Numbered from the stretch's first letter, positions 1 through 12,128 are shown. The stretch is 33,190 nt of DNA from Boletus sp. NGJ (GCA_019096195.1 JAGTXK010000180.1:1-33190), one strand, 5' to 3'. Numbers and translations: made by a program. Notes: generated by a model from the sequence alone, not told the origin.

Positions 1-2109
1 TCCGGCTATGTATACGCAGTTGCGTTCCACCCTGACGGAGAGCATCTTTTGGGCAGGAGTGACGGTGGGATTCAACGATGGCGACTTGCAGACGGTCAAC
101 AGGTCTCAAAGCAAACGGGAATGACGGTGTACGCCATTTCCGTGTCGAGGAACGGCAAGTGGATAGTTTGTGGGACTAAGGAGGGAGCAAGTGTGTGGGA
201 CGGAGAGATGCGTGAAAAGGTTATCGACGTGGAGGGCAGATCGAACGAGGTGTTGGCAGTGGACGTTTCCGCAGATTCGACCCGGTTTGACACTGGGACT
301 TTCAATGCGAGCATTTGGACAATCGACACTGGAGAGCGACTCGTTGGCCCACTCAAGCATGACAATTATATCACTAGAATCCAGTTCTCCCCGAATGACG
401 AGCACATCGCCACTGCTTGTTGGGGTGCCAGTTCAATCCGCGTTTTCAACAGTCTCAACGGCAACGAGCTCATCACCATCGACACCACCGCACCCGGATT
501 CGTTTCAGTCACTCCTCTAGCGTGGTCAAGCGACAGTCGACAAATCTTTGCCACATCCAAGGACGACAAAATCAAGTCTTTTGATGTGTCGACTGGGTCC
601 CAGCTCGCCGAACTGCAAATTCCTGGTGGTGTCCAGTCTCTCGCTCTCGCCCCCAATGGCAAATTCATCGCCACCTCCGGGGACCGTTCGATCTCGTTCG
701 TGGACACATCGACACATTCTCTGACTGGCCCTGTCATCGGAACAGTGAACGGATACAGTCAATCGCCATCTCTCGGGACAGCAGCTATCTCGCGACTGGA
801 CAAAGCAACGGGAAAATTGTCATTCGTCACCTCAGCAGTGTGCTCACAGACTCGTACGGTCCATTCCGTGTAAGTATTTGTGCCTTTATAGTCCCACCAT
901 GTTGCATAAGCCCCCTAGGTTGACATGTAGATATCTACTCTTAAAGTACAACAAGACCAGCCGCCTTCAACATCAGGCCGCCCCAACACTGAAGCACCTA
1001 ACACCGCGGTAAAATATTGTCATTCCGCCGCCAAAAAAGTTATGCTGACTCCATTGTGTACGACAAAGGAAAAATCCAGTCCACTCGACTCTGAGGGACA
1101 CAACAAAGATGACGACGAGTTCCTCGAGGTAGTTCATTCGTTCTCCAATCGAGGCGAGTTCTCACCATAGCATAGACCGAGGTGCGGTCGGGCACGCCTG
1201 TTGATGAGTTCAATTATGACGAGGTTAGTGATCACTTTAATCTCCTCTTGCTTCCGTGTTGACGCTACTGGAGTCTCTGTCCACCGCATCCTCTCCCGAG
1301 CCCCGGAAGGATGAGATACTGCCGTCTCATGTCATAGCACAGCCATCAGTGTACCCGCCAATGACCTCCCCTGCAGAGGCACTTCGTGAGGAAAATCTCG
1401 AGTCATCCAAAGACACTATGGGGGTCAAGAGGTGGCTGCAGACGACGTTCAGGAAGAGTAACAAGGACCCGATGTCACACAAGCTCGGTCGACTTGTTGG
1501 AAAGTCACGCAAGCCTGCTGATCGTCGATCTCCTTCCCACTCACCAGCGAGAGTGGATGACAGGCAAGAGGGACCTTCGAGGATGGCTGCAGGTCAACTT
1601 ACCCCAGTGGGTGTTGTTCCTTGATACATGATTGGATGCAGTGTCTCTAACATATTATTCTAGCGAGTAGCTGCAAGATCCTTCAGAAGACAAAAGGTTT
1701 GTTGTGCCTTGAGTATGGATGCAGGGCTCCTCACACGTTACAGGATAAATCACGCAGCAAGACTACTGTTCCCAAGCAGCCGAACGAAGGCGCTTCTTGT
1801 AGTGGACAAGGTGCTACGGATGCAAGGGGAACTGACTCGGTGCGTCTCTTCTGGTGATGATGGACCTCGTCACGTCAGCTCACCTCCCATCAGACGCAAC
1901 AAGCCACCACTCCATCTCAACCCTCGCTCGCGGGGGTCCATCTAACGGTGCGCGTTACTCTCCTCTCACCTACATTGTTAGGCTCACAATAGATCAGCAT
2001 CAGGAAGAATCAGGCTACGGGACCCTCAAGTTATCAATTAGATATCCCATGTGGTTGTTGTGTTGTCGCTCGGGTACACATGACGGGACACATTAATCAA
2101 AGTGTTTGA
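1..2109 (+). pseudogene. WD40-repeat protein gene, left copy (5' truncated by window, frameshifted)
   Basis: Seen: from base 1 the frame reads as successive WD40 blades, for example AFHPDGEHLL, FSPNDEHIATACW, WSSDSRQIFATSKDDK and LALAPNGKFIATSGD. WD40 propellers are protein-interaction scaffolds; no specific partner can be named. Near 741-747 the blade continues in another frame (SIAISRDSSYLATGQSNGK), so there is a small indel and the copy is probably inactive. A plausible intron follows at 871-930 (gtaagta...tgtag). Later exons near 931-1130, 1181-1227 and 1258-1590 encode a low-complexity Ser/Arg/Lys-rich tail, and the last exon probably ends near 2109 (IPCGCCVVARVHM). This architecture, blades plus a disordered tail, is common in expanded agaricomycete WD40 families. 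The 5' end lies outside the window. Exon limits in the tail are my inference. The copy is CpG-rich compared with its duplicate at 12678-14950. Confidence 0.75.
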
Positions 2110-2465
2110 ATGCATTACATATGTAGTAGATATCACACTGTTCTTGCGAGCCCTTTGGCAAGAGGGTGCATCTTCCGCCTATACATAGATGAAACCATGG
2201 TAGCCAGCCCTCTCGTTGAGTAGCAACAACTTTGAATTGGGTTGGATTAAATTACGCCCATTGTCGTCGGCTTCCCCGCCGCAGCGATGAAGGTACTCAC
2301 CAACTGCGCGTATAAGCTCGCCTCTGTCCGACAGGCCTAGCGGGTCATTGACCAGTTCGAGCTGGAGATGGAAAGTTCACCAGTTTGGTCTGTACAACAA
2401 ACGCAAGTGTGGTAAAACCTACAGTAATAATACTGTACCCCAACCCCCGTGCATACAGAGCCAAC
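2110..2465. other. Intergenic, part of the duplicated segment
   Basis: No supported gene. The sequence aligns by eye with about 14130-14510 of the right arm (shared atcttccgcctatac, agccctctcgt and ccaacctatc), so it belongs to the WD40-locus duplication. Confidence 0.6.
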
Positions 2466-3707
2466 CTATCCGAGACAAGGACGATCCTCTGCAGTGAATG
2501 AAGACACGCTTTCGCGCAACTCCCCCTCCGCACAAGTATGCAGCAGCCGAACGGCCCTGAGTTTTGGCGCCGTCAGGGTCACGAGAGCAGAAACCAATGC
2601 CTGGTGATGGAAATGCGGTCTCTTTGCAGCATTGGAGTGTAGACCAAGGTAGGAAACCGGCGGAAGGACAAGGCATGGTTTTAGCTCGAGCCAGGAGTGA
2701 AGGTAGATCACAAGCTTGTCGAGCACCGTGCAATATTCGGAGAGTAAGTCAAGCTTATTCTGCAGAGAGTCACCCAGAAGACAAAAGTCGAGTGAGAATG
2801 CAATCATAGGTGAGCTGAATGAGTTTGCATCTTTGTCCTGCGGAAGATAATCTCGCAGAAAGATAGATATTAGAGTGATGGATTCCAGTTTTGGCATGAC
2901 GGGAACGTCCAGGCGACTTCTAGAAACCCTATTGGGAGGCGTAGGGGAGCAAAATGGGCACCTAAGTACCCTCAAATCAAATGGAAGTGGTGATCGATGC
3001 GATGCTCGCAGAAGCCATGAGTACGTACACCCTCTCCGCCCTAAACAAGGGTTCATAATCTTTACTTGCTTCGAATTATTGTATCCTGCTGCTCGTGCGT
3101 CGCCAAAGGGCAGACTTGAGTAACGAGAGTCTTTCCAACCTCTCCAGGGGATCTTTCAGTCCATACGAATTGATGATGGCGGACTCCTCGGCAAAGTGGG
3201 GTAGGTGCGGTGGCGACGGGGGTGTGTTGGCAGGCTCCACTCCTGGTTGAGCTCTTCGCAGCGAATACTCACCAGGGGAACGAGCAATTCAGAGTTGTCC
3301 ATAGTATCTCGACAAGTAGGCAGGATAGAATCACATGTGCCTTGGCTCATCAAAAAGTGGCCATGTGGTTGCAAGTTTGAACAAAGCCTAACGCGTGAAT
3401 AAAGTGGGATCCACTGTGGTGGGTGCGCACACAGCCAAATCACAAGCTTCTTTATTCTGGGAGTGCTTCCTCCGACGGGAACTTGGACCCATTCTAAGTA
3501 CCGAGGCTTGGGATGGACTGCTTTAACTACAAGTGGTCTAGTCTGGCCCTCGTGCGTTACGTTTGTGTTTGTGTTTGTGCGCTCATATTTGACGGCTGGG
3601 ACGGCGAGGGGATGTACGTTGTGGTGGGGGCGAGGCCCGGAACGTGGGGTGGTGGGTGCACAACGACGCGTTGTCATCGTCTTGAAACGGGTGCGGTGTG
3701 GTGACAA
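2466..3707 (-). CDS. Unassigned minus-strand ORF region (hypothetical, probably broken)
   Basis: Two minus-strand open stretches (3707-3156, 183 codons; 3056-2466, 196 codons) lie in different frames and could be exons or a damaged gene. The second contains leucine-spaced segments such as LPPVSYLGLHSNA and LVTLTAPKLRAVRLLH. These loosely recall the LRR-type tails of agaricomycete F-box-like proteins, but I see no F-box and no diagnostic residue. Most of the region (about 2507-3546) is absent from the right duplicate, so it is either an insertion here or a deletion there. The outer ends overlap duplicated non-coding sequence, so the start at 3707 is not trustworthy. No function is claimed. Confidence 0.25.
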
Positions 3708-3954
3708 TCGTCATCGTCGGGTGGGTTGTGGGCGCACGTGCGTTGTGCGGTCGCTTCTGCACGGCGAGGTCGACGATGAAAGCCTAAATGTTCTGTTAGG
3801 GTGACTGCGACTGTTTTTCCATTAATCAGATCTACAGGTACCATTCATTGTACGGCGAGTTGGACAAATGCAGATTGTAAATTTGTCGTGAATAGAGTCT
3901 CACAGCGTAGACACGACAAGTGACAGTCGCAAACATTGACTGTCATCAACGAAC
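3708..3954. other. Non-coding spacer between WD40 arm and Plavaka element
   Basis: Up to about 3846 this is the tail of the left duplication arm. From 3847 to 3954 the sequence has no match that I can see in the right arm and no ORF of note. Confidence 0.5.
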
Positions 3955-4245
3955 GTGCCCAAATCTAGCTAGTCCTAGCTAGACCGTACGAGACCGTAAA
4001 AGGGCTATTAGATATAGTAGCCCTAGCGAGGAAATACATTTTCTTGCACGTCACTGCTATATCGCGCAAGCAACATGTCGTACTAGCTAGAGGATAGCAG
4101 GCTCTTACTCCTAAGAAAGCCTTGCTAGGCTTGCAATTTCTAGCTAGACTTAGTACGGAATATAAATTTTGTTGCCCGAAAATCCTTACCTTGCTAGGCC
4201 GTGCTAGACTCTCCAGATTCTCGTTTCCTTGCAAGCCACTAGTAG
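3955..4245. repeat. Left subterminal CTAG-rich repeats of Plavaka
   Basis: There are about ten CTAG-centred motifs, such as ctagctagtcctagctag at the outer edge, ttgctaggcttgc near 4131, and ccttgctaggccgtgctag near 4191. Related motifs occur at 12238-12376. Subterminal repeats of this kind bind transposase in CACTA elements; binding here is inference. Confidence 0.65.
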
Positions 4246-4639
4246 GCATACCAGTTCTTGTATGACCACCAAATCATTTATTCATTTATTAGTACATAAT
4301 GATAACACTGCATAAAGCCGAGTCCCGAGAACAAAACAGAGAGGACGATGAACTCTGAGTCCAAAAGCGACAGAAAGTGACAGAGAGCAGCTTGAATAGA
4401 ACCTGAAGCTGAATGAAAGGATGTGATGCAATGGTCCGAGAGTACACGTGATTGAGACGAAAGGCATGGCACAATAGTCCGAGAATGCGTGCGATCAAAA
4501 TCTATGTGAGTTCTACATAGCTGCCCTGCCAGTGACGAATCTTGGTATTGAGTGTGCGATGGGGCAGTGGATAAGTGTGACAAAAAAGCTGCTCCATGTG
4601 TTGGGAGCGATGTGGTTGTGATGGTCTGTGAATATGTGG

Positions 4640-7517
4640 TCAAAATCCATTTGACTTCTTGCCACCCCAGCGGCGAGGTCTCTTGGTAGTGACTGTGCAA
4701 CCCTTCTTCTTTGGCTCAATGGGGCCACTGGGTGGGTGAGACATAGAAGCTGGTGCCAGGAGCCCAGATGCAGCTGCTGCAGCACTGGTGGATGGAACTG
4801 GAGCATTGACACTGGCAGTCTTGTACGCCATGCAGCTGGATTCGGCTTCATTGTCTGACATGCATGGAGATAAGTCGGACTTGATTGCATCAGCAGTAGT
4901 GCTGAAGATGCTCGACATTGGAGTGGTACTACTAGATGAATGGGGTTGCAGTGCCACTCTGTGAAAGGAACTTGCAACGAACAGAAGAAAGAAACCTAAA
5001 CCCAATATCTGAAGCGTTGCTAACTAAAGCAATATGCAACAGAGAGAAAGGCAATTTCAAGGCTAAGGGAAACATGGTACTCTACCGGCTACTTATATAC
5101 TACCGGTAGCAGTGCACGGACCGTGCTATGCTATGACATCATAGGGTACTGGGTATGACATCACAGGAATGAAGGAATGTTAGTGTCCAATGGCGAAAGG
5201 GAGAAACTGTGGGATGAGATGCGTGTGGTATATGCATGTAAGTGAAGGGTAGTCCGGAACGCTCTAGGCATGGCTACGTGTGATATACCTAAAGGGGAAC
5301 TAATAGATAGGAATGGAAGCGAGAGGGGAAATGAAAGAGTGATGCGTAAGGCATCACATAGGGTGATCGTTGGATCTGGTATTGAGACAAGATCGTATCG
5401 GGTGATGGATTGGGTCTTGTCTAGGGGTTAATCTAGCGTGGGCTTGATTAGTACTTGTGTAGCGTACTGAGCTCTGCGTCAGGTACTGTCTACAGGGGGT
5501 GTGCACGTAACGAGCGTATACGTGACAGAGGGGTTTCTGTCATCATATGGCGTTATGTCATGGGGTGTGGCTACCGAGTGCTGCATCAGGTAGGTCCACA
5601 GGGGGCGGTGTAGTTTATAGGTGTGTGGGCCTTGCTTGTGGCTGTGAAGCCGGGGTTTAGCCATGAGGCTACTTGGTGTCGTAGTTGTAACGGGTACGAC
5701 TAGGGTATGACTAGTGAAAGCGTACGTGGGTGTATGTGGTCGTGTGGTGTATCATACGGGGGAGGATACAATGAGTGACTATTCTAGGTGTATGCGTAGG
5801 TAAGGTTAGGATGGAGGTTGGGTGAGGTAGGCGAGTGTATCGTCTATAGGTAGTGCGAAAGTATAGGTAGGGGTGCTAAGGGTGCTAATAAATAGGTGGT
5901 GATCGTTTCACTCTGCTGACTGAATCCTCTGAGTCAGGTGCCACTGATGGCATGTGCTGTGGATCTTTGGGCAATGGAACACTTGGAGACTTGGGCGATG
6001 GACTTGGAGTCCCAAAGAAACTTGCCTCCACAGCACGTATTAATGGCCTGGGATGTGCAGCCTTCTTCAAGAGGCGAGCCCATTGAGCACGGATCTTCAC
6101 CATATCATTGTCAGAATCCATGTCCTTGCAAGTTCCATGGCCCTTTGGGAAAGCCTGACTAATAACAAGTAAATTTACAAGTGACAATAAATGAAAGACA
6201 TACGAATTCCACCATGCTAAGATCTCCTTGGTCCAGTCGTCTTTGTCATCAAACATTTTGATGATCGACCAGGCCATCTCTGCTAAATCCATCTGCCCAA
6301 TTGTTGTGCACCACCATGGTGCAGTGCTCAAGGTAAAATATAGCTGCCAATGGTCATTAGTTATTGAAATCACGATGCTGGATGTGGAGTTACCATAACA
6401 TGGATGTATGTGATGATGTGTGGCATGACCTCAGTGAGGCCCCAGGCGTGGTTTTTTGAGGCCTTGGATGAATTTGAGGTAACCATGTCAGTTGATGCTG
6501 CTGACGGTCCAATGAATAGATGTGTGTAAAACTGTATAACAGGCCATTAGCAGCTGATTGAGTCTGAAGTGACGACCTACCTGAAAAGCGGCATGGCCAC
6601 AAAAAAGTCCCTTTGCTCTGTTGTCCAGATCATATACTCCCTTCTTGTAGAAGCATATTGGCCAGTTGGCTGCTGTGGTCCAGATTGTGCCCTCTTGAAG
6701 TGCTCCAATAATTCTAAAACAAGTAACTTGAAGCAAAAATGTTACATACGTGTCAGGGTCTTCATCAAACACATTAAGCTTTTTTCGGGGACACAGCATA
6801 CATGTGATCTGTGGGTGGTTAAACCCACGCATTGACTTGTCCTCGGATTTTGCAATTGATGGCTCGAGTGACTTGCCATCGGCAAATAGATAGGCCAGAC
6901 CAGTGTGTTTGACTGATCCAAGGTCAGTCGAACACTGGTCGCTCGTGCCCTTTGTGATCTAGACACCGCAGGTTAGATATTGTTGGATATATGCACATAT
7001 ATTAACTTACCCAGGCGCATATCTTTTGTAACTCGTCTGCTTCCATCTGATTGTTGAGTTCTTCAGCCAATCCTAGGGCATGGGTCAGGATTATATCATA
7101 GATCTGATGCTGTTGTGTGATGTCTGATGAATCGCTAGTAAATCTATTAGTAGTGCTGCTATGTAGGTATTGACATGACTTACTATGTGTCAAGCTCGTT
7201 CTCGCGACCAGATTCAACCTTGAGTCTGACATTGATGGCAGCTCTTGGGGATCCAAATGGGTGTGAAAGGCACACAATTTTCCTTCCAACAAGTTCATAC
7301 TTTGCCTTATGGGACTCAGTTACACTGATGGACTTGGAGGTTCTTCAAGGGTGAATTAGCTTACAGACCACATTATAGAGGACATGTACTTGGCTTTTTT
7401 CTTTCTTGGCATAGCTTTTGCTACCTCATCGGCAAGGTTTTCTTTATGCTTGGTCATCTTGGCTGCTGTGGAAATGGATTGCTCCATTAAAATGGGATTA
7501 ATGGGGGGCTGAGACAT
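4640..7517 (-). CDS. Plavaka-linked hypothetical gene, multi-exon, interrupted by a solo LTR
   Basis: I place the start at 7517 (MSQPPINPILMEQ). Exons are joined by short GT-AG introns: tctgtaagctaatt near 7366, gtaagtcatg near 7190, gtaagttaat near 7010, gtatgtaac near 6750 and gtatgtcttt near 6205. Conserved-looking blocks, in order, are ELVGRKIVCLSHPFGSPRAA, ITCMLCPRKKLNVFDEDPDT, WPICFYKKGVYDLDNR with GLFCGHAAF, and DDWTKEILAWWN. The tail is Ser/Pro/Ala-rich and ends in basic KRPRRWGGKKSNGF. This resembles a frequent uncharacterised agaricomycete family; no enzymatic motif is visible. I found no premature stop in the proposed exons, in contrast to the neighbouring transposase. The only clear lesion is the LTR at 4962-5910. 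Removing it with one CTCTG copy joins DSVSR to VALQPH in frame. Function is unknown; a role as a transposon accessory protein is inference. Confidence 0.65.
4962..5910 (-). mobile_element. Solo LTR (949 bp) in the Plavaka partner gene
   Basis: The element runs from tgaaaggaac to gatcgtttca, so its edges are TGAAA/TTTCA inverted, i.e. TG...CA. It is flanked by the 5-bp direct duplication CTCTG at 4957-4961 and 5911-5915. On the minus strand a TATA-like tatataag lies near 5090, about 130 bp from the LTR end, which fits a U3-R-U5 layout in minus orientation. No gag or pol sequence is present, so it is a solo LTR left by LTR-LTR recombination. Excision in silico restores the host reading frame. 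The sequence keeps more CpG than its surroundings, suggesting recent insertion. Superfamily cannot be told from the LTR alone. Confidence 0.85.
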
Positions 7518-7715
7518 TATGGTGAGAGTTTGAAGGGTGATTGTGCGATGGAAGGAAGGCAGACATAATCTAATCTGCTGAGATTGAAATTCTCGGGCTG
7601 TGCCGGGCCAGCAGCGCAGCTGTGCTGTGACTCAATGCCCGATTGAAGTCAATGTTCAACATCTTAGAATTTGACCTTATCCCATCCTGACTGACCTGCT
7701 GATTGACCCACCTAG
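7518..7715. promoter_or_regulatory. Divergent intergenic region of the Plavaka element
   Basis: These 198 bp separate the start of the minus-strand partner gene (7517) from the start of the transposase (7716). Both must be transcribed from here, outward. I see no clear TATA box. The role is inferred from position only. Confidence 0.4.
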
Positions 7716-10700
7716 ATGGCTGAGATTGTTTGCCCCTCCTGTGGCAAAAAGGTCAAGAGAGAACATGGTCTCTCTCTTCACACATCTCGCTGGTGTCACA
7801 AAAATAAATCTAGTGTCACTGATCTGCTTCAATAGTGTCAAGAACATGCCAAGACTGTAGCAGCAGAAGAACAAAGGAGGCTCCGTGATGAAGCAGAGAA
7901 ACAGGCAGAGAGAGATCAGTTGAAGAGAAAGCAGGACGCCTTACAAGCACAGCGACTCACTGAACATCAAGCCCTTTCGGTACGTTGTTCAAATATTAAA
8001 TATTCTTATACTGTATTGAACACGAGCATCAGTTTGATGGGCCTGATCTTAGTGATAATATTGAATGGCGCCCATCAGGCCTTCCCAACCATAATTGTTG
8101 CCTACCACAGCGTTACTGTGATGACCCTCCGCTCTTGCCGATTCCAGTGCCAGCTCCTATAGTTGCATCGGATTCTGAGCAGGATCCCCATGGAAACAAC
8201 CCATTAGATATCGAGATGGACCCCATCGAGGAGACCAGTGGCAGCCAAAAGTCACCAATTGATATCTCCCACCACCTTCGGACAGAACCTGATAGGAACA
8301 ATATGTTTTCTGAATATTGTGGTAGCTTTCCTTCACACAACATGGAAAATATGATTTCACTTGAGCATCTCTGCAATGGCCCAACATTCCAGTGCACTGA
8401 AGACGATGAAGATGCACAGCTGCTTGGAAGTGGACGTGTGACCTTGACTCTGGACACCATTTAGAAGAATTATTTCTCCCCTTTTTTGAATGCAACCATC
8501 TGGCGACTCATGAGCTGGTTCTACAATAGCGCCACTCAGAAATCCCTTGACAACCTTAATCATCTTGTTTGTGATGTAATCCTAGCTGACAACTTCAACC
8601 CCAATGATCTCGATGAGTTTAATGCTCAGTGCGAGACAAAACAGCTTGACAATGCTCCCGCTGCCACCAGTGGTGATTCTTCATCTAAATTCTCCACATC
8701 AGATGGCTGGCACACAATGTCCGTCTCCATCCAATTACCCTGTGATAAAGTCAAACAAGCAGAAGACATGGCACCTGAGTTTCGTGTTGAAGGACTACAC
8801 TATTGGAGGATCACAGAGGTCATCAAGGCTGCATTCGAGGAACCTGCAGCCTACACATTCCACCATGCACCATACAAGGTTTTCTGGCAGCCAGACAAGT
8901 CACGTTCACCTAAACGAGTAATAACTCGCCGATGTGATGCTTGAGGAGCACCAAAAGATCCATCTCAACCCTCCTGAAGTTCCGGGATGTAACCTTGAAA
9001 CTGTCATTGCTGTGATCATGTTGTGGTCAGACTCGACTCATCTCACAAGCTTCAGCAATGCTGCACTGTGGCCCATCTATCTGTTCCTCGGAAATCAATC
9101 AAAGTATACTCGTGCGAAGCCAAGTTCATTTGCTGTGCATCATCTGGCATACATTCCCAAGATACTAGTTTTATCTATGGTTGATGCAAGACACGGCTGA
9201 CAGTATTACAGCTATCTGATGAAATCCAGGACTTCTACATGAAGACATTTGGTGCAAGTGCGACTGCAGCAGTGCTAACACACTGCAAGTGTGAACTCAT
9301 GCAAGCCATTTGGTCTTACTTACTCGACTCCGACTTCCTTGACACCTATGAACATGGAATAACAATCAAGTGCCTTGATGGGATATCATGTCAGATCTTC
9401 CCACAACTATTTACATATGCCACAGATTATCTAGAGAAGTGAGCACAATCTGCCGTTACTGTTCTTTTTTAACTGATCAGAGTTGCTCTAAAAGAATTCT
9501 CCTCATGTGCATGAAGTTTCTGGGAAGGTGTCCTTGCCCACACTGTCTAATCAACAAGGATAAAATCTACAAGCTAGGTACAAAAGTTGATCAATGGGTA
9601 CGTAATCGAATGGCTTGTGTAGATGATGAAGCCCGTCAATGGTCAATTGAATATGTACGCAAGGCCATTTTTGAGTATGGACGCGGCATTCTCAGCAAGG
9701 CAGTTGAGGGTGTTATTGGAGCCAAGTCCCTTATCCCAACACGTGTATGCAAAGTTTTACACACTAATGGATCCATATTATGTTACTGATTCTGATCACT
9801 CATTGTCTAGAACGCCTTTTCTGAGAAACTTGGCAAATTCAGCTTCAACTTTTATTCTATGCTCGTGCCCGACTTCATGCGCGAATTTGAACTTGATGTT
9901 TGGAAAGCAACACTGACACATCTCATCTGAATTCTATTCGAGGCAGGCAAAGATATGATACAGGAACTCAATGCTCAGTAGGTGTTTGTGTTACTATTAG
10001 AGACCATCTTTGGATTACTTACTTACCTCTACAAAGCTTCCAGTTGGTACCCACATTTGGCCGAGGCACAATCCGCACATTCAGTTCCAATGTTTCTGAT
10101 CTGTCAAAACTGGCAGCAAGAGACTTCGAAGATATACTTCAGGTACATTCCGCTAATGTCTTTCCAGTCGAAACCCTTATGACAGTTCAGTGCGCAATAC
10201 CTGCCTTCGATGGGTTACTCCCCGCACCCTATAACTCCATCATCCTCAACCTCTTATTTGAGCTCGCTATATGGCACGCATTTGGGAAGCTTTGGATGCA
10301 CACAGAGACCACCCTATTCCACTTTGAAAACAGCACAATTCATCTCGGTCAAATTTTGTGCAAGTTTTCTTGTGATTGCTGTGCAAAGTTCAAGACATAT
10401 GACTTATCATGTGAGACCGCTGCACATGTCAGACGAAGGGCCCACAGTGCCCAAACCATGTGGGAGTCGACATTGACATCTGGGGAAACACAATGTGCTG
10501 GTAATACAACTACAGCCCACAAGACCTGCAATTTCAACATGTCGACCTACAAGTTACATGCCCTCAGGGACCATGTGGCCTCCATCTGGCAGTATGGGAC
10601 CACAGACAACTACTTGACACAGGTGGTAAGTGAATTCCCTTGGTCAGAGTAGACCAATTGGCACTGAGAACAATTGCAGGATGAGCTGGAACATTGCCAT

Positions 10701-12128
10701 GTCAAACGATTCTATTCGAGGATGAACAAGAATGCCTTTATCTGCACAATTGTGAAACATCAATGATGCAAGCGGCTATTTCACAGGATACACAAGGAAA
10801 ACCGCATACTAGTGGCTGAAGGAAGCCGTGACATAGCACACGCATCATCAACAGACAGAGAATGGCCCTTGCTTCATTTTGCAGATCAAGAACCGCTACC
10901 GAATTGTCCTCCAGAAGCTCACTACCAGATAGCACAAAGCAAGAAATATTATTGGGACACAAGTGCATGGCTATCACAAAACAGAAACGACATGGCATTG
11001 AAGGCAAGTGGCTATACAATCTCCTTGAAAAGCAGTGCCAAAACTCATGCATGGATCTGGTTGTTATAGGACTTCCTGCCCAAGTTGAAGAACCACATAC
11101 TTGGACGTCTGTTTGGCAATGGTGACAAAGAGTTCACACAAGCACAATGCAATGGGCTGGCCTTCATCAACAATTGTATCTACCAACACAAAGTCTTATG
11201 TGTCAACTATACTACCTATGACCTTCGATGGGAGCAAGATTCCCTCAACCCACGTACACATGCCGATATCATGGTCCTCTCACATGAGGATGTCGATAAT
11301 GCTCACCCCTACTGGTATGCTCGTATCATTGGAGTTTTTCATGTCGATGTGGGGTACCGCGGCTCAGAGATATAGGATCAAGCACCCCAATGTGTCGATG
11401 TTTTGTGGGTTTGATGGTTCGCATGTAATAGGAACTTGAAGTCCGGTTGGGCTGTGCGGCGCCTTCCATGTATTGGCTTCTATCCACAAGACGACATCAA
11501 CACATCCGGCTTTATCAACCTGGATGATGTTATTCGAGGTGTACATTCAATTCTGGCCTTTTGTTACAGCCATACTGCTAGTCTGTTACCGCCATCAATT
11601 GCCTGCAACAAGTCCGAGAATGATGAGGATTGGGACTGGTATTTTGTTAACATGTAAGTCATACAATTTTATTGTCTTACAAGTGTTTCTAACTACAATT
11701 ATTCTAGTTTTGTAGACAGGGACATGTTTATGAGGTACCGAGGCAGTGGAGTTGGACACAAGTCAACTCGCGAGGCAATGCACTGCCTTCTCGACGACCG
11801 CGAGACCCTTGATAAGCAACCCTTTGTTCTTGAACATGATTGCAATCTATTTGACGAGGAGGGCGAAGAAACTGGCAAAGATGTTCCAATGGATGACTCC
11901 AGTAGTGCTGAGGAAGAAAGTGATGAGGAGAGCGACAAAGATGGGTCTGAAATAGAAGGCATTAACGTCGAAGATGGCAGACAGCTAGTTGATGATGAAC
12001 TTGGTGATGAAATGGATGAGTTTGGGTATAGTGGATTGGATCAGGTGCTTGATGACGACGAAGGCTCTGGCGATGAAGATGCACTGGGTCTGGAGAACAG
12101 GGAAGGTTTCGAGGAGGCCATACTCTGA
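7716..12128 (+). pseudogene. Plavaka transposase (inactivated)
   Basis: The start at 7716 opens a C2HC-type zinc finger (MAEIVCPSCGKKVKREHG, C-x2-C-x12-H-x4-C) followed by a charged coiled-coil-like stretch. Family blocks follow: YFSPFLNATIWRLMSWFY (about 8470), MLWSDSTHLTSFSNAALWP (about 9018), KFLGRCPCPHCL (about 9515), LVPTFGRGTIRTFSSNVSDL (about 10050), VNYTTYDLRWEQD (about 11206), AHPYWYARIIGVFH (about 11305), and FVDRDMFMRYRGSGVGHKST (about 11709) before an acidic C-terminus. Introns are 45-65 nt, e.g. gtgagcacaa...ctgatcag near 9439-9480. It is broken by TAG at 7833 and 8462, TGA at 9928 (HLI*ILF), 10764 (KHQ*CKR) and 11412 (LWV*WF), and a frameshift near 8915-8935. The donor site of the intron near 9160 also looks degraded. 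Three TGAs fall where family members normally have Arg. Confidence 0.85.

Larger units (their letters stand above)
11..3846 (+). repeat. Left arm of a direct WD40-locus duplication
   Basis: The sequence from gtatacgcagttg (about 11) to agatctacaggtaccatt (about 3846) recurs in the same orientation at 12678-14950. The arms differ mainly by CG in this arm against CA or TG in the other, plus two large length differences. About 600 bp (566-1166) and about 1.04 kb (2507-3546) present here are missing from the right arm. The Plavaka element lies between the arms. Confidence 0.85.

Noticed and set aside
3549-3620. GTTTGTGTTTGTGTTTGTG tract read as a cysteine/valine-rich peptide
   Set aside because: It is a short simple repeat shared by both WD40 arms and open in several frames; no coding support.
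4962-5910. Full LTR retrotransposon inside the Plavaka element
   Set aside because: Only one LTR and no gag or pol sequence is present between the target duplications, so it is a solo LTR.
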